From Chrysiogenes arsenatis DSM 11915 (lineage in GTDB: Bacteria; Chrysiogenota; Chrysiogenetes; Chrysiogenales; Chrysiogenaceae), in contig NZ_AWNK01000001.1 in assembly GCF_000469585.1 (NCBI RefSeq), positions 186,731-250,730 of the forward strand: a DNA stretch of 64,000 nt. The letters run 5' to 3'. The stretch's first letter is position 1. Every line of letters starts with the position of its first letter. Positions 45,416-53,768 of the stretch are shown here, piece after piece. The notes under the pieces were generated by a model. That model saw nothing but the letters and a program-made list of their open reading frames with translations, was not told the origin of the DNA and did no database searches. The position numbers were made by a program, and so were the translations under genes.

Positions 45416-45922
45416 ATGCGGCTGGTCACGGAAACCAAACGTTTGAAGTTAATTAAGGTGACCGCCGCCGACGTTGATTTGGTATATTTGCTGACTGGGA
45501 ACAAAAATGTGATGGAGTTCTTTCCGAAGGTGCTCAGTTACGACGAGACCCAGCAAATGGTTGAGAAAATCCTCCATCAATACACAGAATACGGTTATTG
45601 CTTTTGGAAGGTCCTGCTCAAAGCAGGAGAACAGTTTATCGGCATCGCCGGTCTTCTACATCAAGAAATTAATGGTGAAGTGGAAACCGAGATATCATAT
45701 CGCATGCTACCCGTGTACTGGAACAATGGCTATGCAACCGAAGCCGCGAAGGCCTGTAAAGAGTATGGGGAAAATACATTGGGAAAGAGGAGGCTCATCT
45801 CTCTGATTCATCCGAGGAACCATGCCTCCATACGAGTGGCGCAGAAGCTCGGTGCCAAGAAGACAAAATCAGTGTTCTTTATCGGCGAAGAACACGGCGT
45901 TTATGTCTACCCCATAGAATGA
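45416..45922 (+). CDS. GNAT acetyltransferase, RimJ/RimL-like (cassette 1)
   Basis: A 168-residue acetyltransferase that would move an acetyl group from acetyl-CoA to an amine, for instance a protein N-terminus or a drug. TKRLKLIKVTAADVDLVYLL, GIAGLLHQE, EISYRMLPVYWNNGYATEAA (acetyl-CoA loop) and NHASIRVAQKLG follow the RimL pattern. The start lies 17 bp into the cassette with a weak ribosome site. The substrate is unknown; resistance is possible but nothing in the sequence shows it. Confidence 0.85.
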   Translation: MRLVTETKRLKLIKVTAADVDLVYLLTGNKNVMEFFPKVLSYDETQQMVEKILHQYTEYGYCFWKVLLKAGEQFIGIAGLLHQEINGEVETEISYRMLPVYWNNGYATEAAKACKEYGENTLGKRRLISLIHPRNHASIRVAQKLGAKKTKSVFFIGEEHGVYVYPIE

Positions 45923-45928
45923 TTAAGC

Positions 45929-45990
45929 GCATAACAAAGTTTTTTCAGCGGAACGCAAAAAGCCGCGCCCGCTGAAAAGCAACGTTAGGC
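45929..45990 (+). other. attC site of cassette 1
   Basis: R'' GCATAAC (45929-45935) and R' GTTAGGC (45984-45990) enclose a perfect 10-bp stem TTTTCAGCGG / CCGCTGAAAA. Total 62 bp, normal for attC. Confidence 0.9.
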
Positions 45991-46034
45991 GCCCGCGCAA
46001 AATGAATCAGAATCTTAATCAAGAAGCAGGTTAA

Positions 46035-49016
46035 ATGAATAAAGATCAAAAGAAAGCCATCTTAGACTACATCCAGCACATGGATCCAAAGGGTGATGTA
46101 GTTGAGTCTATTTCTCCAAAAAAGGACTTCTCTGGTGGGAAAATCAAGTACAACGAATCAAGTTTGCTCGTGCACAGAGATATCTCTTCGCTAGGTGATG
46201 AGGAGTGGGTTAGAGCATTTTTATTGGTGCGACTGGTAAAGGAGCTTGGCTATAACTCCAAAGAAAAAATTATTGAACTTGAAAAGACATATAGCATCGG
46301 TCGACCAAGCAGAAAATCGGCAAGGGTCGATATTCTGGTTAAATATCCGTCAGATTGGCCTGAGAAAGATAAGCGAAATTCTGTTTTTCTATTTATAGAG
46401 TGCAAGGCACCTGAAAAGTTTGAGTCTGACAGGGATTACCTCAAAGGGCAGTTGTTCAACCTTTCAAAGCAAGAATCACCTCTTCCAGCCTTCGGTGTTT
46501 ATTACACATCATCCTTTGATGTTGGAAATGTTTTTGACAAATGCCTTATTGTAAATCTTTCTGAGCATTCGTCATGGGATGATTGGGATAAGGAGGGCCA
46601 GCCCTCAAACTCAATTATTCCTACTAATTTTGATATTCCAAAAAATATTGAATATGCAAATATTGACCATCCCACTGAAGAACAGAGGCCACTTAGAACA
46701 GACGTAAATAGGCATGAATTTGATCGTCTGAGAAAAGAGTTACATGACGTGATTTGGGGTGGTGGTGGCACTAATAACAATGATGTCTTTGTAATTCTAG
46801 TACGATTATTCTTATGTAGAGTTTACGATGAGTTAGAGGCGGCCCCAAATGCAACATATCGTTTTCAGCGGGCTGCATATGAAAACGGATTAGTAGAATC
46901 TCCTGAAGATGTGGTCGTAAAGATGACTGCATTATTTAAAGAGGCTGCTAAAACTTATCTGGGCTACAGCAATGCTGAACTAGAAGAGACTGTGCCGTTT
47001 GAGGCAAAAAAAATATCTGCAGCTAAGGTCGCGTTCGTTGTTGAGCAGCTTCAAGATAAATCACTGACGCGAAATACTCATAGAGGCGACAATGATCTTT
47101 TGGGTGATTTTTTCGAAGGAATTGTCTCTCAGGATTTTACTCAAACTAAAGGACAATTCTTTACGCACATAAATATTGTAAAATTCTGCATTGAGATTTC
47201 TGGATTTAAAGAAAATGTAGTTCAAACATTTATGAATGAAAGAGATCCTCAAGGTAGGCCTAGAATACCAAAAGCTATAGATCCGTCGTGCGGTTCAGGA
47301 ACCTTCATGATAGAAGCTATGAAGGTGGGAACGAGTGCATTATTTCCACTCCGCAAGGAGGGGAAGCTACCTAAGCGGCTAAAAGAGTATTCATCCATTT
47401 GGTTTGGCGAGGATAGTCCCAATGGTTGGGCGCGTGAATTTATATACGGAATCGAACCAAACGCTGATCTTGGGCTAGCCACCAAAGTTAACATGATTCT
47501 TCACGGTGACGGAAGCACTAATATTTTTGTCAAGAGCGGATTAGAGCCCTTCGCGAGCTATGCCATTTATGATCGATCGCATGGTTTGGCGATAACAAAA
47601 TCTAAAGGAAGTAAATTTCCCTACGCGAAGGATTGTAATGAAGAGTTTGATTTCATCTTTACGAACCCTCCTTTCTCAATCTCTCTAAGTGGAGATGAAA
47701 AGAAACAGTTAAACAGAGACTTTGTTCTCGGATCTAATAGTTCAAGCGAAAACCTGTTTATCGAACGTTGGTACCAGCTCCTTAGGGCTGGAGGGAAGTT
47801 TGTAGTTGTTATTCCGGAGACCATTCTTGACTCATCAAGTAGTTCAGATATACGTTTATTTTTATTTCGTTATTTCAATATAAAAGCAGTAATTTCGCTC
47901 CCATACGTTGCTTTTAAGCCTTTCACAAGTACCAAAACCTGTATTCTGTTTGCCGAAAAAAAGACAGATCAAGATGTTGAAGCTTGGAGTAATGCGTGGC
48001 AGACACAGGAGTCTGAATACAAATCGTTAGTGAAGGGTTTCAAGTCTACAAATGATGAAGCTCGGCTAGTATCTGCTACAGAGCTTCTGGGCCTAGAAAA
48101 GGAGCTGGATTCCATAGAGGATGTTTTATCTAGTTACGAAAGCGACTTAGATCAAATAGTAAAGGATGGCAGCTCATGGATATTCAAACGCGTTGTTAGC
48201 TCGGAGAATATCGGAGATGATGAAATATTCTTGGCTGAACCTCAAAACGTTGGATATAAAAGGCGTAAAGGACTGCCAGACTTAGTGCAGCCAGATGACT
48301 TATTTGGTGAAACTAGCGTCTTTAATAATTTTAAAAGTAGTGAGAAAGAGTCGTTGCGCTTTGGATTTAGGGTTAAATTGAGCGAACTTGCAGTTCGTCC
48401 TAGTCTTCGCTTAGATCCAAAATATCTACACTTATGGGTTAAACGAAAAGGAAATGTATTCGGGCAAGAAGCTGGGATAAATAAGCTAGGTGATCTTCTT
48501 GTTCCTTATAAACCAAATAAATTACCTAAAGGTTTGCTCTCGAGTCCGAGGTTGTTAGTCGATCTTGCTAATGTTGAGTCAAAAATGTCGATTGTTTCAG
48601 GTGTGGAAGAAATTGATGAGCTAGGATCAGACAAAATTGAATTTGGTGAAAGCGAACTTGCAATTTCAAAATTGGAGCCCTATTTAGGCAAGGTGTTAAT
48701 AAATAAACCAGAGCAGGAATGGATCGGTAGTCCCGAGTGGCTAACTTATAAAACGACAAGCGAAGTTTATGATCTTGATTATTTGAGGTTTCTATTACTC
48801 ACACCCGAAATGTTAGAAGTGTATAGATGTCTGCAATCTGGAAAGAGACACGCAAGGCTATCTGAAGCGGATTTACTCGCATTGCTTGTCCCTAAAAGAT
48901 CTAAGGCAGAACAAAACGAAATGGCAAAAACAAGCAGGAAAAAAATGATCGATATACTCAGCAAACGCGAAGAAATCGAAGCTCTTAGAAAAGAAATAGA
49001 CTTAGCATTCTCTTAA
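46035..49016 (+). CDS. Single-chain restriction-modification protein (cassette 2)
   Basis: A 993-residue fusion. Residues about 90-130 hold a PD-(D/E)xK-type nuclease (D99 in ARVDILV, E122 and K124 in FLFIECKAP), as in the HsdR N-terminus. A helical linker precedes an N6-adenine methylase with motif X (TKGQFFTHINIV), motif I (AIDPSCGSGTFMIEAM, about 415-429) and motif IV NPPF (544-547). The C-terminal 300 residues look like a target-recognition domain with a coiled coil. There is no helicase motor, so it resembles type IIG/IIC systems that cut and methylate with one polypeptide. It is noticeably AT-rich against neighbouring core genes, and fills a 3.1-kb integron cassette. Confidence 0.88.
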   Translation: MNKDQKKAILDYIQHMDPKGDVVESISPKKDFSGGKIKYNESSLLVHRDISSLGDEEWVRAFLLVRLVKELGYNSKEKIIELEKTYSIGRPSRKSARVDILVKYPSDWPEKDKRNSVFLFIECKAPEKFESDRDYLKGQLFNLSKQESPLPAFGVYYTSSFDVGNVFDKCLIVNLSEHSSWDDWDKEGQPSNSIIPTNFDIPKNIEYANIDHPTEEQRPLRTDVNRHEFDRLRKELHDVIWGGGGTNNNDVFVILVRLFLCRVYDELEAAPNATYRFQRAAYENGLVESPEDVVVKMTALFKEAAKTYLGYSNAELEETVPFEAKKISAAKVAFVVEQLQDKSLTRNTHRGDNDLLGDFFEGIVSQDFTQTKGQFFTHINIVKFCIEISGFKENVVQTFMNERDPQGRPRIPKAIDPSCGSGTFMIEAMKVGTSALFPLRKEGKLPKRLKEYSSIWFGEDSPNGWAREFIYGIEPNADLGLATKVNMILHGDGSTNIFVKSGLEPFASYAIYDRSHGLAITKSKGSKFPYAKDCNEEFDFIFTNPPFSISLSGDEKKQLNRDFVLGSNSSSENLFIERWYQLLRAGGKFVVVIPETILDSSSSSDIRLFLFRYFNIKAVISLPYVAFKPFTSTKTCILFAEKKTDQDVEAWSNAWQTQESEYKSLVKGFKSTNDEARLVSATELLGLEKELDSIEDVLSSYESDLDQIVKDGSSWIFKRVVSSENIGDDEIFLAEPQNVGYKRRKGLPDLVQPDDLFGETSVFNNFKSSEKESLRFGFRVKLSELAVRPSLRLDPKYLHLWVKRKGNVFGQEAGINKLGDLLVPYKPNKLPKGLLSSPRLLVDLANVESKMSIVSGVEEIDELGSDKIEFGESELAISKLEPYLGKVLINKPEQEWIGSPEWLTYKTTSEVYDLDYLRFLLLTPEMLEVYRCLQSGKRHARLSEADLLALLVPKRSKAEQNEMAKTSRKKMIDILSKREEIEALRKEIDLAFS

Positions 49017-49039
49017 TTTTAATCGAGCATAGATACAGC

Positions 49040-49102
49040 GCCTAACGGATAAGGTTAGATCGTGATCGCGAAGCGAGCCACGATCTGAACCGTTTGTTGG
49101 AC
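49040..49102 (+). other. attC site of cassette 2
   Basis: R'' GCCTAAC (49040-49046) and R' GTTGGAC (49096-49102) enclose the perfect palindrome AGATCGTG / CACGATCT. Total 63 bp. Confidence 0.9.
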
Positions 49103-49321
49103 AAGCCCAGCGGCGACCGCCATGTTACATGAAAATATTTTTTAGGATCTTGGGTTGCTAGATCAGTAAATTGAATCGTCGCGAGGTTGGAAGTAGTTGC
49201 GGATTATTTGCTGCCATTATTTTGTTATTTTATCGTTTTTTATCGCCCTTTTGGTTGTTTTTTAGGCACAGCTATCCCATAGCATGTAGGTTGATTGACT
49301 CTCTCTGGCACGTAGTGCGGT
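49103..49321. other. Non-coding end of IS91-like element and cassette 3 start
   Basis: No gene is seen. The stretch contains T-rich runs (TTATTTTATCG near 49220) and should include one terminus of the IS91-like element, but its exact boundary cannot be read because IS91 elements lack terminal inverted repeats. Confidence 0.5.
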
Positions 49322-50410
49322 TTACATAGATAACGTCTCTTGGTTTGTCCGCTGGTACAGAATCTGTGGGTGGGAAACCATGGTTGCGAGGATTGTCATA
49401 TCTGCTCCGCAAGACGGACAAACGATTGCTGGCCGTGGTTTGTTGTTACAGCGCCATGGCTTTACTCGCAGCACCAGCTGCAGGATGCGGATCAGCTTTT
49501 TACTCCCTGCATGGAGGAATCCATACGATCTTGCTCGCCGGAATCTTCGAGGGAGCACGTGGAGCATGAGCAGATAAAGAAAGTACTCGCCTTTGACAGT
49601 TCTGGTGCGGTTTTCGCCACTTTTTGCGTGGCGATAGCGGAAGGTGATCATGCCGTTTTGGTTGTGCAGAATGTCTTTTTCACGGATCACACCGCGATAC
49701 AAATAGCGGCCAAGGTAGATTAATGCTTTTTCACCGTTGCCTGCATCCTTGCAGTCAACCACCCACTGTTTTGGGCAATCATACGGAACGGACAGTTTGT
49801 TTTCGACCAGACTTTGGAGCAGCTTTGCTCGGAACACTGTGGCCAATGCTTTATGACAAAAGAGATATTTCCCAAATTTCTTGTTCCACAGCCTGGTTTC
49901 CAGAGTGATGCTTGCTCCCGGCATGATCACGTGGATATGGGGATGGTAGTCCAAGGTTCTGGAATGGGTATGCAAAATGGCAGTAAATCCCGCTGATCCT
50001 CCGAGTTTTTTGTCATTACTGGTGAAGGTTTTTAGGAGAGCTTGCACGGATTCGAACATCTGAGTGTAAACGGCTTGCTGGTGTTTCCATGCTAGATCAC
50101 GCAACTGGCTTGGCAGGGTAAAGGTTATCAGATAGTATTGACACGGTAGCCGCTTTTCAAGCTGGCTTTCCAACCACTGCTGACTCTCGTAATTTTGGCA
50201 GTGTGGGCAGTTTCTGTGGCCGCAGGAATGGGGGATGTAGACCCGTTCTAAGCATTGGTGGTCTGTGCAACAGGCCACCATGTGCGGCCCATGTTCTTGT
50301 CTGCACCGAACCATTGATTCCAGTGCCTTGATATGGCTTGGCAGGAGGTTTTGCTTGTAAGCGCGCAAGAAACTCTCCTTGAATTCATTGATAATTATGG
50401 AGAGCCGCAT
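49322..50410 (-). CDS. IS91-family transposase (Y2 HUH)
   Basis: A 362-residue rolling-circle transposase of the IS91/IS801 type. The N-terminal zinc finger reads CTDHQCLERVYIPHSCGH and CPHC; the HUH metal site is YHPHIHVIMPG; the tyrosines lie in ALIYLGRYLYRGV; the C-terminal zinc-finger-like CPSCGADM is present. All are intact, so it may be active. The ATG shares one base with the stop of the tyrosine recombinase gene (TAATG), so the two are translated together. Confidence 0.95.
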   Translation of the reverse strand: MRLSIIINEFKESFLRAYKQNLLPSHIKALESMVRCRQEHGPHMVACCTDHQCLERVYIPHSCGHRNCPHCQNYESQQWLESQLEKRLPCQYYLITFTLPSQLRDLAWKHQQAVYTQMFESVQALLKTFTSNDKKLGGSAGFTAILHTHSRTLDYHPHIHVIMPGASITLETRLWNKKFGKYLFCHKALATVFRAKLLQSLVENKLSVPYDCPKQWVVDCKDAGNGEKALIYLGRYLYRGVIREKDILHNQNGMITFRYRHAKSGENRTRTVKGEYFLYLLMLHVLPRRFRRARSYGFLHAGSKKLIRILQLVLRVKPWRCNNKPRPAIVCPSCGADMTILATMVSHPQILYQRTNQETLSM

Positions 50411-51315
50411 TATTTACGTCCCCTCCACTTGATGTCTAAAGAGTTCACGACAGAGTTGACAACCGTTCTGGTGTTGTTGGCTGTTGTGGCGGTCAAGTGG
50501 GTATATCTGGCAGTGGTTAGAATGCTGACATGGCCAAGAATCTGCTGCAGCTCGAGCAGGTCGACTCCAGCTTCCAGCATATGGGTGGCATAACTGTGGC
50601 GCAGGGAATAGCATGTGATCCTCTTTAGGCCAAGGTGCTGAACCACGCCTTGCATAGCGGTTTGGATGCCTCCCCTGTCCAGAGGCAAATCAACCAAGTG
50701 GGCATTCTTCAGGCCTCGTTTTCTACTGGGGAAAAGAAAGCGGGGATGCTGGTGCACCGCCCAGAACTCCCGCAACAGCTGCAATGTTTTATCAGGCAAA
50801 GGCACCAGTCGATCCTTATTTCCCTTGGCATCGCGAATATGCACCCGCATATTGCCAGCGTCGATATCGTCTACCGTAAGCCGGATACCCTCACCAAGGC
50901 GTAAACCAATGCTATAGCAGGTGAAGAAGAAAACCTTGTAGCTCAAAATACTGGTTGCTGCGAATAACTGTCCGGCCTGCTCCACCGACAAAATATCAGG
51001 AATTCTTGATGCATTGGGCGGTTTGATCAGGAGAATGTTGTCCCAAGGTTTGCGCAGCACTTCGGAGTAGAAGAATTTCAGCCCGTAGAGGTCAAGCTTG
51101 ACCGCACTCCAAGAGTGCGTATCCAGAAGCTCAGTGAAATAGTCAAGCAGCTGATCGGGCGAGAGGTCACCAACATTGCCATCGAAATAATTGCCGATGC
51201 GCCGGATCGCCCTAGCATCAATGGTCTTCGGTTGCAGACCGCCAAGTTTGAGGCATTTGAGATGTTTCTGATACAGTTTGCTAAAATTCGGATCTTGCAG
51301 CAGAGTGGTGTTCAT
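50410..51315 (-). CDS. Tyrosine recombinase of the IS91-like element
   Basis: A 301-residue phage-integrase-type recombinase. The catalytic Arg is in YSIGLRLGEGIRL, the second box is CYSLRHSYATHMLEAGVD (H-x-x-R type), and the nucleophile Tyr is in TTARYTHLT. It is coupled to the transposase gene and reads in the same direction, as in IS91 relatives that carry an accessory recombinase. It is unlike the integron integrase fragment at 45 kb, lacking the IntI-specific insert, so it should not serve the cassettes. A GAGGAG site precedes the ATG at 51315. Confidence 0.93.
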   Translation of the reverse strand: MNTTLLQDPNFSKLYQKHLKCLKLGGLQPKTIDARAIRRIGNYFDGNVGDLSPDQLLDYFTELLDTHSWSAVKLDLYGLKFFYSEVLRKPWDNILLIKPPNASRIPDILSVEQAGQLFAATSILSYKVFFFTCYSIGLRLGEGIRLTVDDIDAGNMRVHIRDAKGNKDRLVPLPDKTLQLLREFWAVHQHPRFLFPSRKRGLKNAHLVDLPLDRGGIQTAMQGVVQHLGLKRITCYSLRHSYATHMLEAGVDLLELQQILGHVSILTTARYTHLTATTANNTRTVVNSVVNSLDIKWRGRK

Positions 51316-51449
51316 TGTAATCTCCTCGGCAATTGATAGAGAGCGGCAACCGCTCTGCTGCTACCTATTACCGAATATCTTGAAATTACAACTGGTTAAT
51401 TGTGCTTAGATGGGTTTATTCTGGAATTTATCTGCCGCGTAGCGGCTTC

Positions 51450-51551
51450 GTCCAACAAACCGATGCTGAGCGACCAAAGCATATCGACATGCCTTTTGCT
51501 TACGCAAAAGCTACGCCGATATTCTTTGGCGCCAGATTAGGGGCGTTAGAA
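51450..51551 (+). other. attC site of cassette 3
   Basis: R'' GTCCAAC (51450-51456) and R' GTTAGAA (51545-51551) enclose a long imperfect stem centred on CTTTTGC-TTAC-GCAAAAG, with CCAAAG(A/C)ATATCG arms on each side. Total 102 bp, longer than the other two but within attC range. Confidence 0.85.
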
Positions 51552-51552
51552 A

Positions 51553-51595
51553 GCAGCCTCAATTTCTTCGCCTCTCAAGATGTGGTTGCTGTGGT
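51553..51595 (+). repeat. 43-bp duplicate of the following gene's 5' coding region
   Basis: Positions 51553-51595 match 51710-51752 in 41 of 43 bases. The copy encodes SLNFFASQDVVAVV, against SLNFFVSQDVAAVV in the gene at 51640. It starts right after the attC R' box, so a partial duplication sits at the cassette join. Confidence 0.9.
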
Positions 51596-51639
51596 GCGAA
51601 GATAAACCACAAAAACACTAAAAGGTATGGAGGACACTG

Positions 51640-52302
51640 ATGGCCGAGTCGACGGTCTTCAATAGGAACCGAAGTGCTTTCTGGTTGCGCGTCAACGAAA
51701 ATGACGATGGCAGCCTCAATTTCTTCGTCTCTCAAGATGTGGCTGCTGTGGTCAAACATCATTTTCCTGAACTGGAGCAGGCAAGCCCGACGGGTTGGAA
51801 ACAGGGGAATAATAACACCGAGAATATTTGGGTGCCCGAAAACAGAGTGGATCAGGTTGATGTTGATGAAATTAAGCAGTGGGCACAGTTCGCTGGCAAT
51901 CAATGCGTTTGGCTGAAGTTGGGCAATCAGCTGCAAGATCATTTTTCTGGCTCTGAAGTCGATTATTGTATTGCAGGGGATTTTAACTTTACCACCGATG
52001 GGTCCGATACTATTGGGCCGCGAAGTGTGTTGGGAGAAGCGGAGTTTCAACTCAAGTATCACCTGGGCGAACTGACCCAGGAGAAAAAGCAGGAGTACTG
52101 TACTGTGATGTCGCAGTCTTTGCTGGACGCCTTTGACCTTTTGCCATTGCGGGGTATTGGTACTCCAGAGAGTCCGGTTGTTTCTCCCATTCCTGCTCAG
52201 GAAGGGGCGAGCAAATTAGCCTGGGCTTTCGCGAAACATGTGGCAGAACGTAAAGGGGTCGACTTCATCGAGCCTCGTCTTTTGGTTCAAAACCACAGAT
52301 GA
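51640..52302 (+). CDS. N-terminal part of a phosphoribosyltransferase-like toxin (ShosT-like)
   Basis: A 220-residue protein I recognise only through its context and end. It has no signal or membrane segment; the first 130 residues are of unknown fold, and the end (GVDFIEPRLLVQ) reads like the approach to a ComF-type phosphoribosyltransferase core. The core itself lies in the next, overlapping frame. GGAGG precedes the ATG at 51640. It is the first gene of a PRTase-DprA module resembling the ShosTA toxin-antitoxin defence system. Either the gene was split by a frameshift or the two parts are made separately and associate. Confidence 0.65.
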   Translation: MAESTVFNRNRSAFWLRVNENDDGSLNFFVSQDVAAVVKHHFPELEQASPTGWKQGNNNTENIWVPENRVDQVDVDEIKQWAQFAGNQCVWLKLGNQLQDHFSGSEVDYCIAGDFNFTTDGSDTIGPRSVLGEAEFQLKYHLGELTQEKKQEYCTVMSQSLLDAFDLLPLRGIGTPESPVVSPIPAQEGASKLAWAFAKHVAERKGVDFIEPRLLVQNHR

Positions 52303-52535
52303 AACAGCTGACCATCCAGCAGAAAGTCACAGTATGGACAAAGATCTACCAGACAGCCAATCCTGTCGCTCTCGACCCCGCGAGTGTTCACGGACGGGAT
52401 GTGGTGATCATTGATGATCTGTACCAATCGGGCATCACGATGTGGGCCTACGCAAAAGCCCTGATGGGTGCCGGGGTTCGAAATGTTTTTGGCTTGGTTT
52501 GCGTAAAGTCAATGAGGGATAGCGATAACCAATGA
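52299..52535 (+). CDS. Phosphoribosyltransferase C-terminal part
   Basis: A 78-residue frame overlapping the previous gene by ATGA. It contains the PRPP-binding loop DVVIIDDLYQSGITMWAYAK, followed by GAGVRNVFGLVCVKS, as in ComF-like phosphoribosyltransferases. On its own it lacks the hood and first half of the fold, which the previous gene seems to supply; the two together would give one PRTase of normal size. It overlaps the dprA-like gene by 4 bp. Confidence 0.75.
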   Translation: MKQLTIQQKVTVWTKIYQTANPVALDPASVHGRDVVIIDDLYQSGITMWAYAKALMGAGVRNVFGLVCVKSMRDSDNQ

Positions 52536-53500
52536 TTCAACCCATTCTCCAATTCATCCAAGCGAAAGGATCAGGCGAAGCAGCCCTTCGGCGTCTACTC
52601 ACCTATGCTGTGGCTCATGGTGAGAATGCTGCCCTGGAGATCTGTTCGTCTGCTCATTCTCTTGCTGCGGAGATTGGCGTAAAGCCTGATGTTGCCCAAA
52701 ATATAGTGGAAGCCCGGGGTGAGGCGGTCAAGACTGCTGAAGAGCTTGAACATCATGACGTGAGTGTCATCTGGCAGGGGGCATCTTCCTACCCTGAGCG
52801 GATTGAGAAAATTCTTCAGTCCGATGCACCACCTGTGCTTTTTATCCAGGGGAACCAGTCACTTTTTGACGAACCTGGCGTGGGGTTTTGTGGCTCGAGA
52901 AAAGCTTCAGATAAAGGACTGGCGATCACTGGGCGATGTGCGTTGCAGCTTGCCAAAGAGGGAATATGCGTAGTGAGTGGCTATGCGCATGGTGTTGATA
53001 TGGCGGCCCACAGAGCTGCCATGGAGAATGGCGGCACTACGATCTTCGTCCTCGTTGAGGGAATTCTTCGTTTCCAGAGAAAGCGAGACATTGCCGACTT
53101 ATTATCGGCCAGCAATCACCTGGTGGTATCCCAATTCCCTCCGCGCCTCACATGGAGTGGCCGGAACGCGATGAAGCGAAACAGCACGATCATCGGCCTC
53201 TCTGATGCGATGATTCTCGTTGAATCGGGGCTGACCGGTGGCACGTTCGCGGCCGGAGAGGAAACTCTTAAACGCAAAAGGCCACTGTTTGTAATCGATT
53301 TCACAGAGCCAGGTACTTCTGCTGAGGCCAATCCCTATTTCATAAAACAGGGCGGCATGCCTGTACGTGGCAATCGGGAAGGGGTTCCCTCGCTTGATAA
53401 AGTAAGAGAGGTCGTTGCCAAGCAGTCGTGGCGGGCTTCATCACCGAAAGAACAGAGTCTTTTCAACTTGGTCGCAGATCAAGATAAAAGGAGAAGCTAG
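52532..53500 (+). CDS. DprA/Smf-like protein (ShosA-like antitoxin candidate)
   Basis: A 322-residue DprA-family protein with an N-terminal helical region and the DprA Rossmann core: PVLFIQGNQSLFDEPGVGFC, GSRKASDKGL, VVSGYAHGVDMAAHRAAMEN, then RNSTIIGLSDAMILVESGL-like block (NSTIIGLSDAMILVE) and GTFAAGEETLKR. Ordinary DprA loads RecA on incoming DNA; here its coupling to a phosphoribosyltransferase suggests the antitoxin role described for ShosA. It lies after the cassette array, with no known competence genes nearby. Confidence 0.85.
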   Translation: MIQPILQFIQAKGSGEAALRRLLTYAVAHGENAALEICSSAHSLAAEIGVKPDVAQNIVEARGEAVKTAEELEHHDVSVIWQGASSYPERIEKILQSDAPPVLFIQGNQSLFDEPGVGFCGSRKASDKGLAITGRCALQLAKEGICVVSGYAHGVDMAAHRAAMENGGTTIFVLVEGILRFQRKRDIADLLSASNHLVVSQFPPRLTWSGRNAMKRNSTIIGLSDAMILVESGLTGGTFAAGEETLKRKRPLFVIDFTEPGTSAEANPYFIKQGGMPVRGNREGVPSLDKVREVVAKQSWRASSPKEQSLFNLVADQDKRRS

Positions 53501-53586
53501 TGCCACCTCGAAAAATATTAGGAGGAAAAACACCACCGGACAAACACCATCGCAGAACACCACTGGACAGCCACTTTGAGGCATGA
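53500..53586 (+). CDS. Possible 28-residue basic peptide
   Basis: A GTG shares a base with the dprA-like stop (TAGTG), with AGGAG at the right distance upstream, and opens 28 codons: VPPRKILGGKTPPDKHHRRT then PLDSHFEA. The charge and Pro content do not resemble a known domain. The setting is that of a coupled small gene, but the length is too short to be sure. Confidence 0.35.
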   Translation: MPPRKILGGKTPPDKHHRRTPLDSHFEA

Positions 53587-53650
53587 CTAACTTTTCTCTT
53601 TCTTTCTGGTATTATTTCCCCCATCCTGAACCAAAAAAATGAGTTTCGCC

Positions 53651-53768
53651 ATGACTCTTGCTCGTAATCAACAGGTATTCCTCGATTCTACTCCCTACTA
53701 TCACTGCATTAGCCGTTGTGTCCGCCGCGCGTTCTTGTGCGGAGGATAGTGCAACTGGGCAGAATTTT
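53651..53768 (+). pseudogene. 5' fragment of a RAYT (REP-associated Y1 transposase)
   Basis: From ATG 53651 the frame reads [20 protein letters not shown] then [11 protein letters not shown], the unmistakable opening of REP-associated tyrosine transposases, then hits a TAG after 32 codons. An extra base explains this: shifting frame restores DSATGQNF up to 53768. The catalytic HUH part is missing, replaced by unrelated sequence. Confidence 0.85.

Larger units (their letters stand above)
45394..51545 (+). mobile_element. Integron cassette array (three cassettes)
   Basis: Three head-to-tail cassettes follow attI: 45394-45984 (acetyltransferase), 45985-49096 (restriction-modification) and 49097-51545 (occupied by an IS91-like element). 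Each begins with six bases complementary to the R'' box at its own end: TTATGC/GCATAA, TTAGGC/GCCTAA and TTGGAC/GTCCAA. This consistency is strong internal evidence that the att sites are real. A fourth unit begins TTAGAA at 51546 but no closing attC was found. Confidence 0.88.

Noticed and set aside
51402-51605. Frame of 67 codons across the third attC
   Set aside because: It spans the attC and the 43-bp duplicate; its sequence is best explained by those elements.
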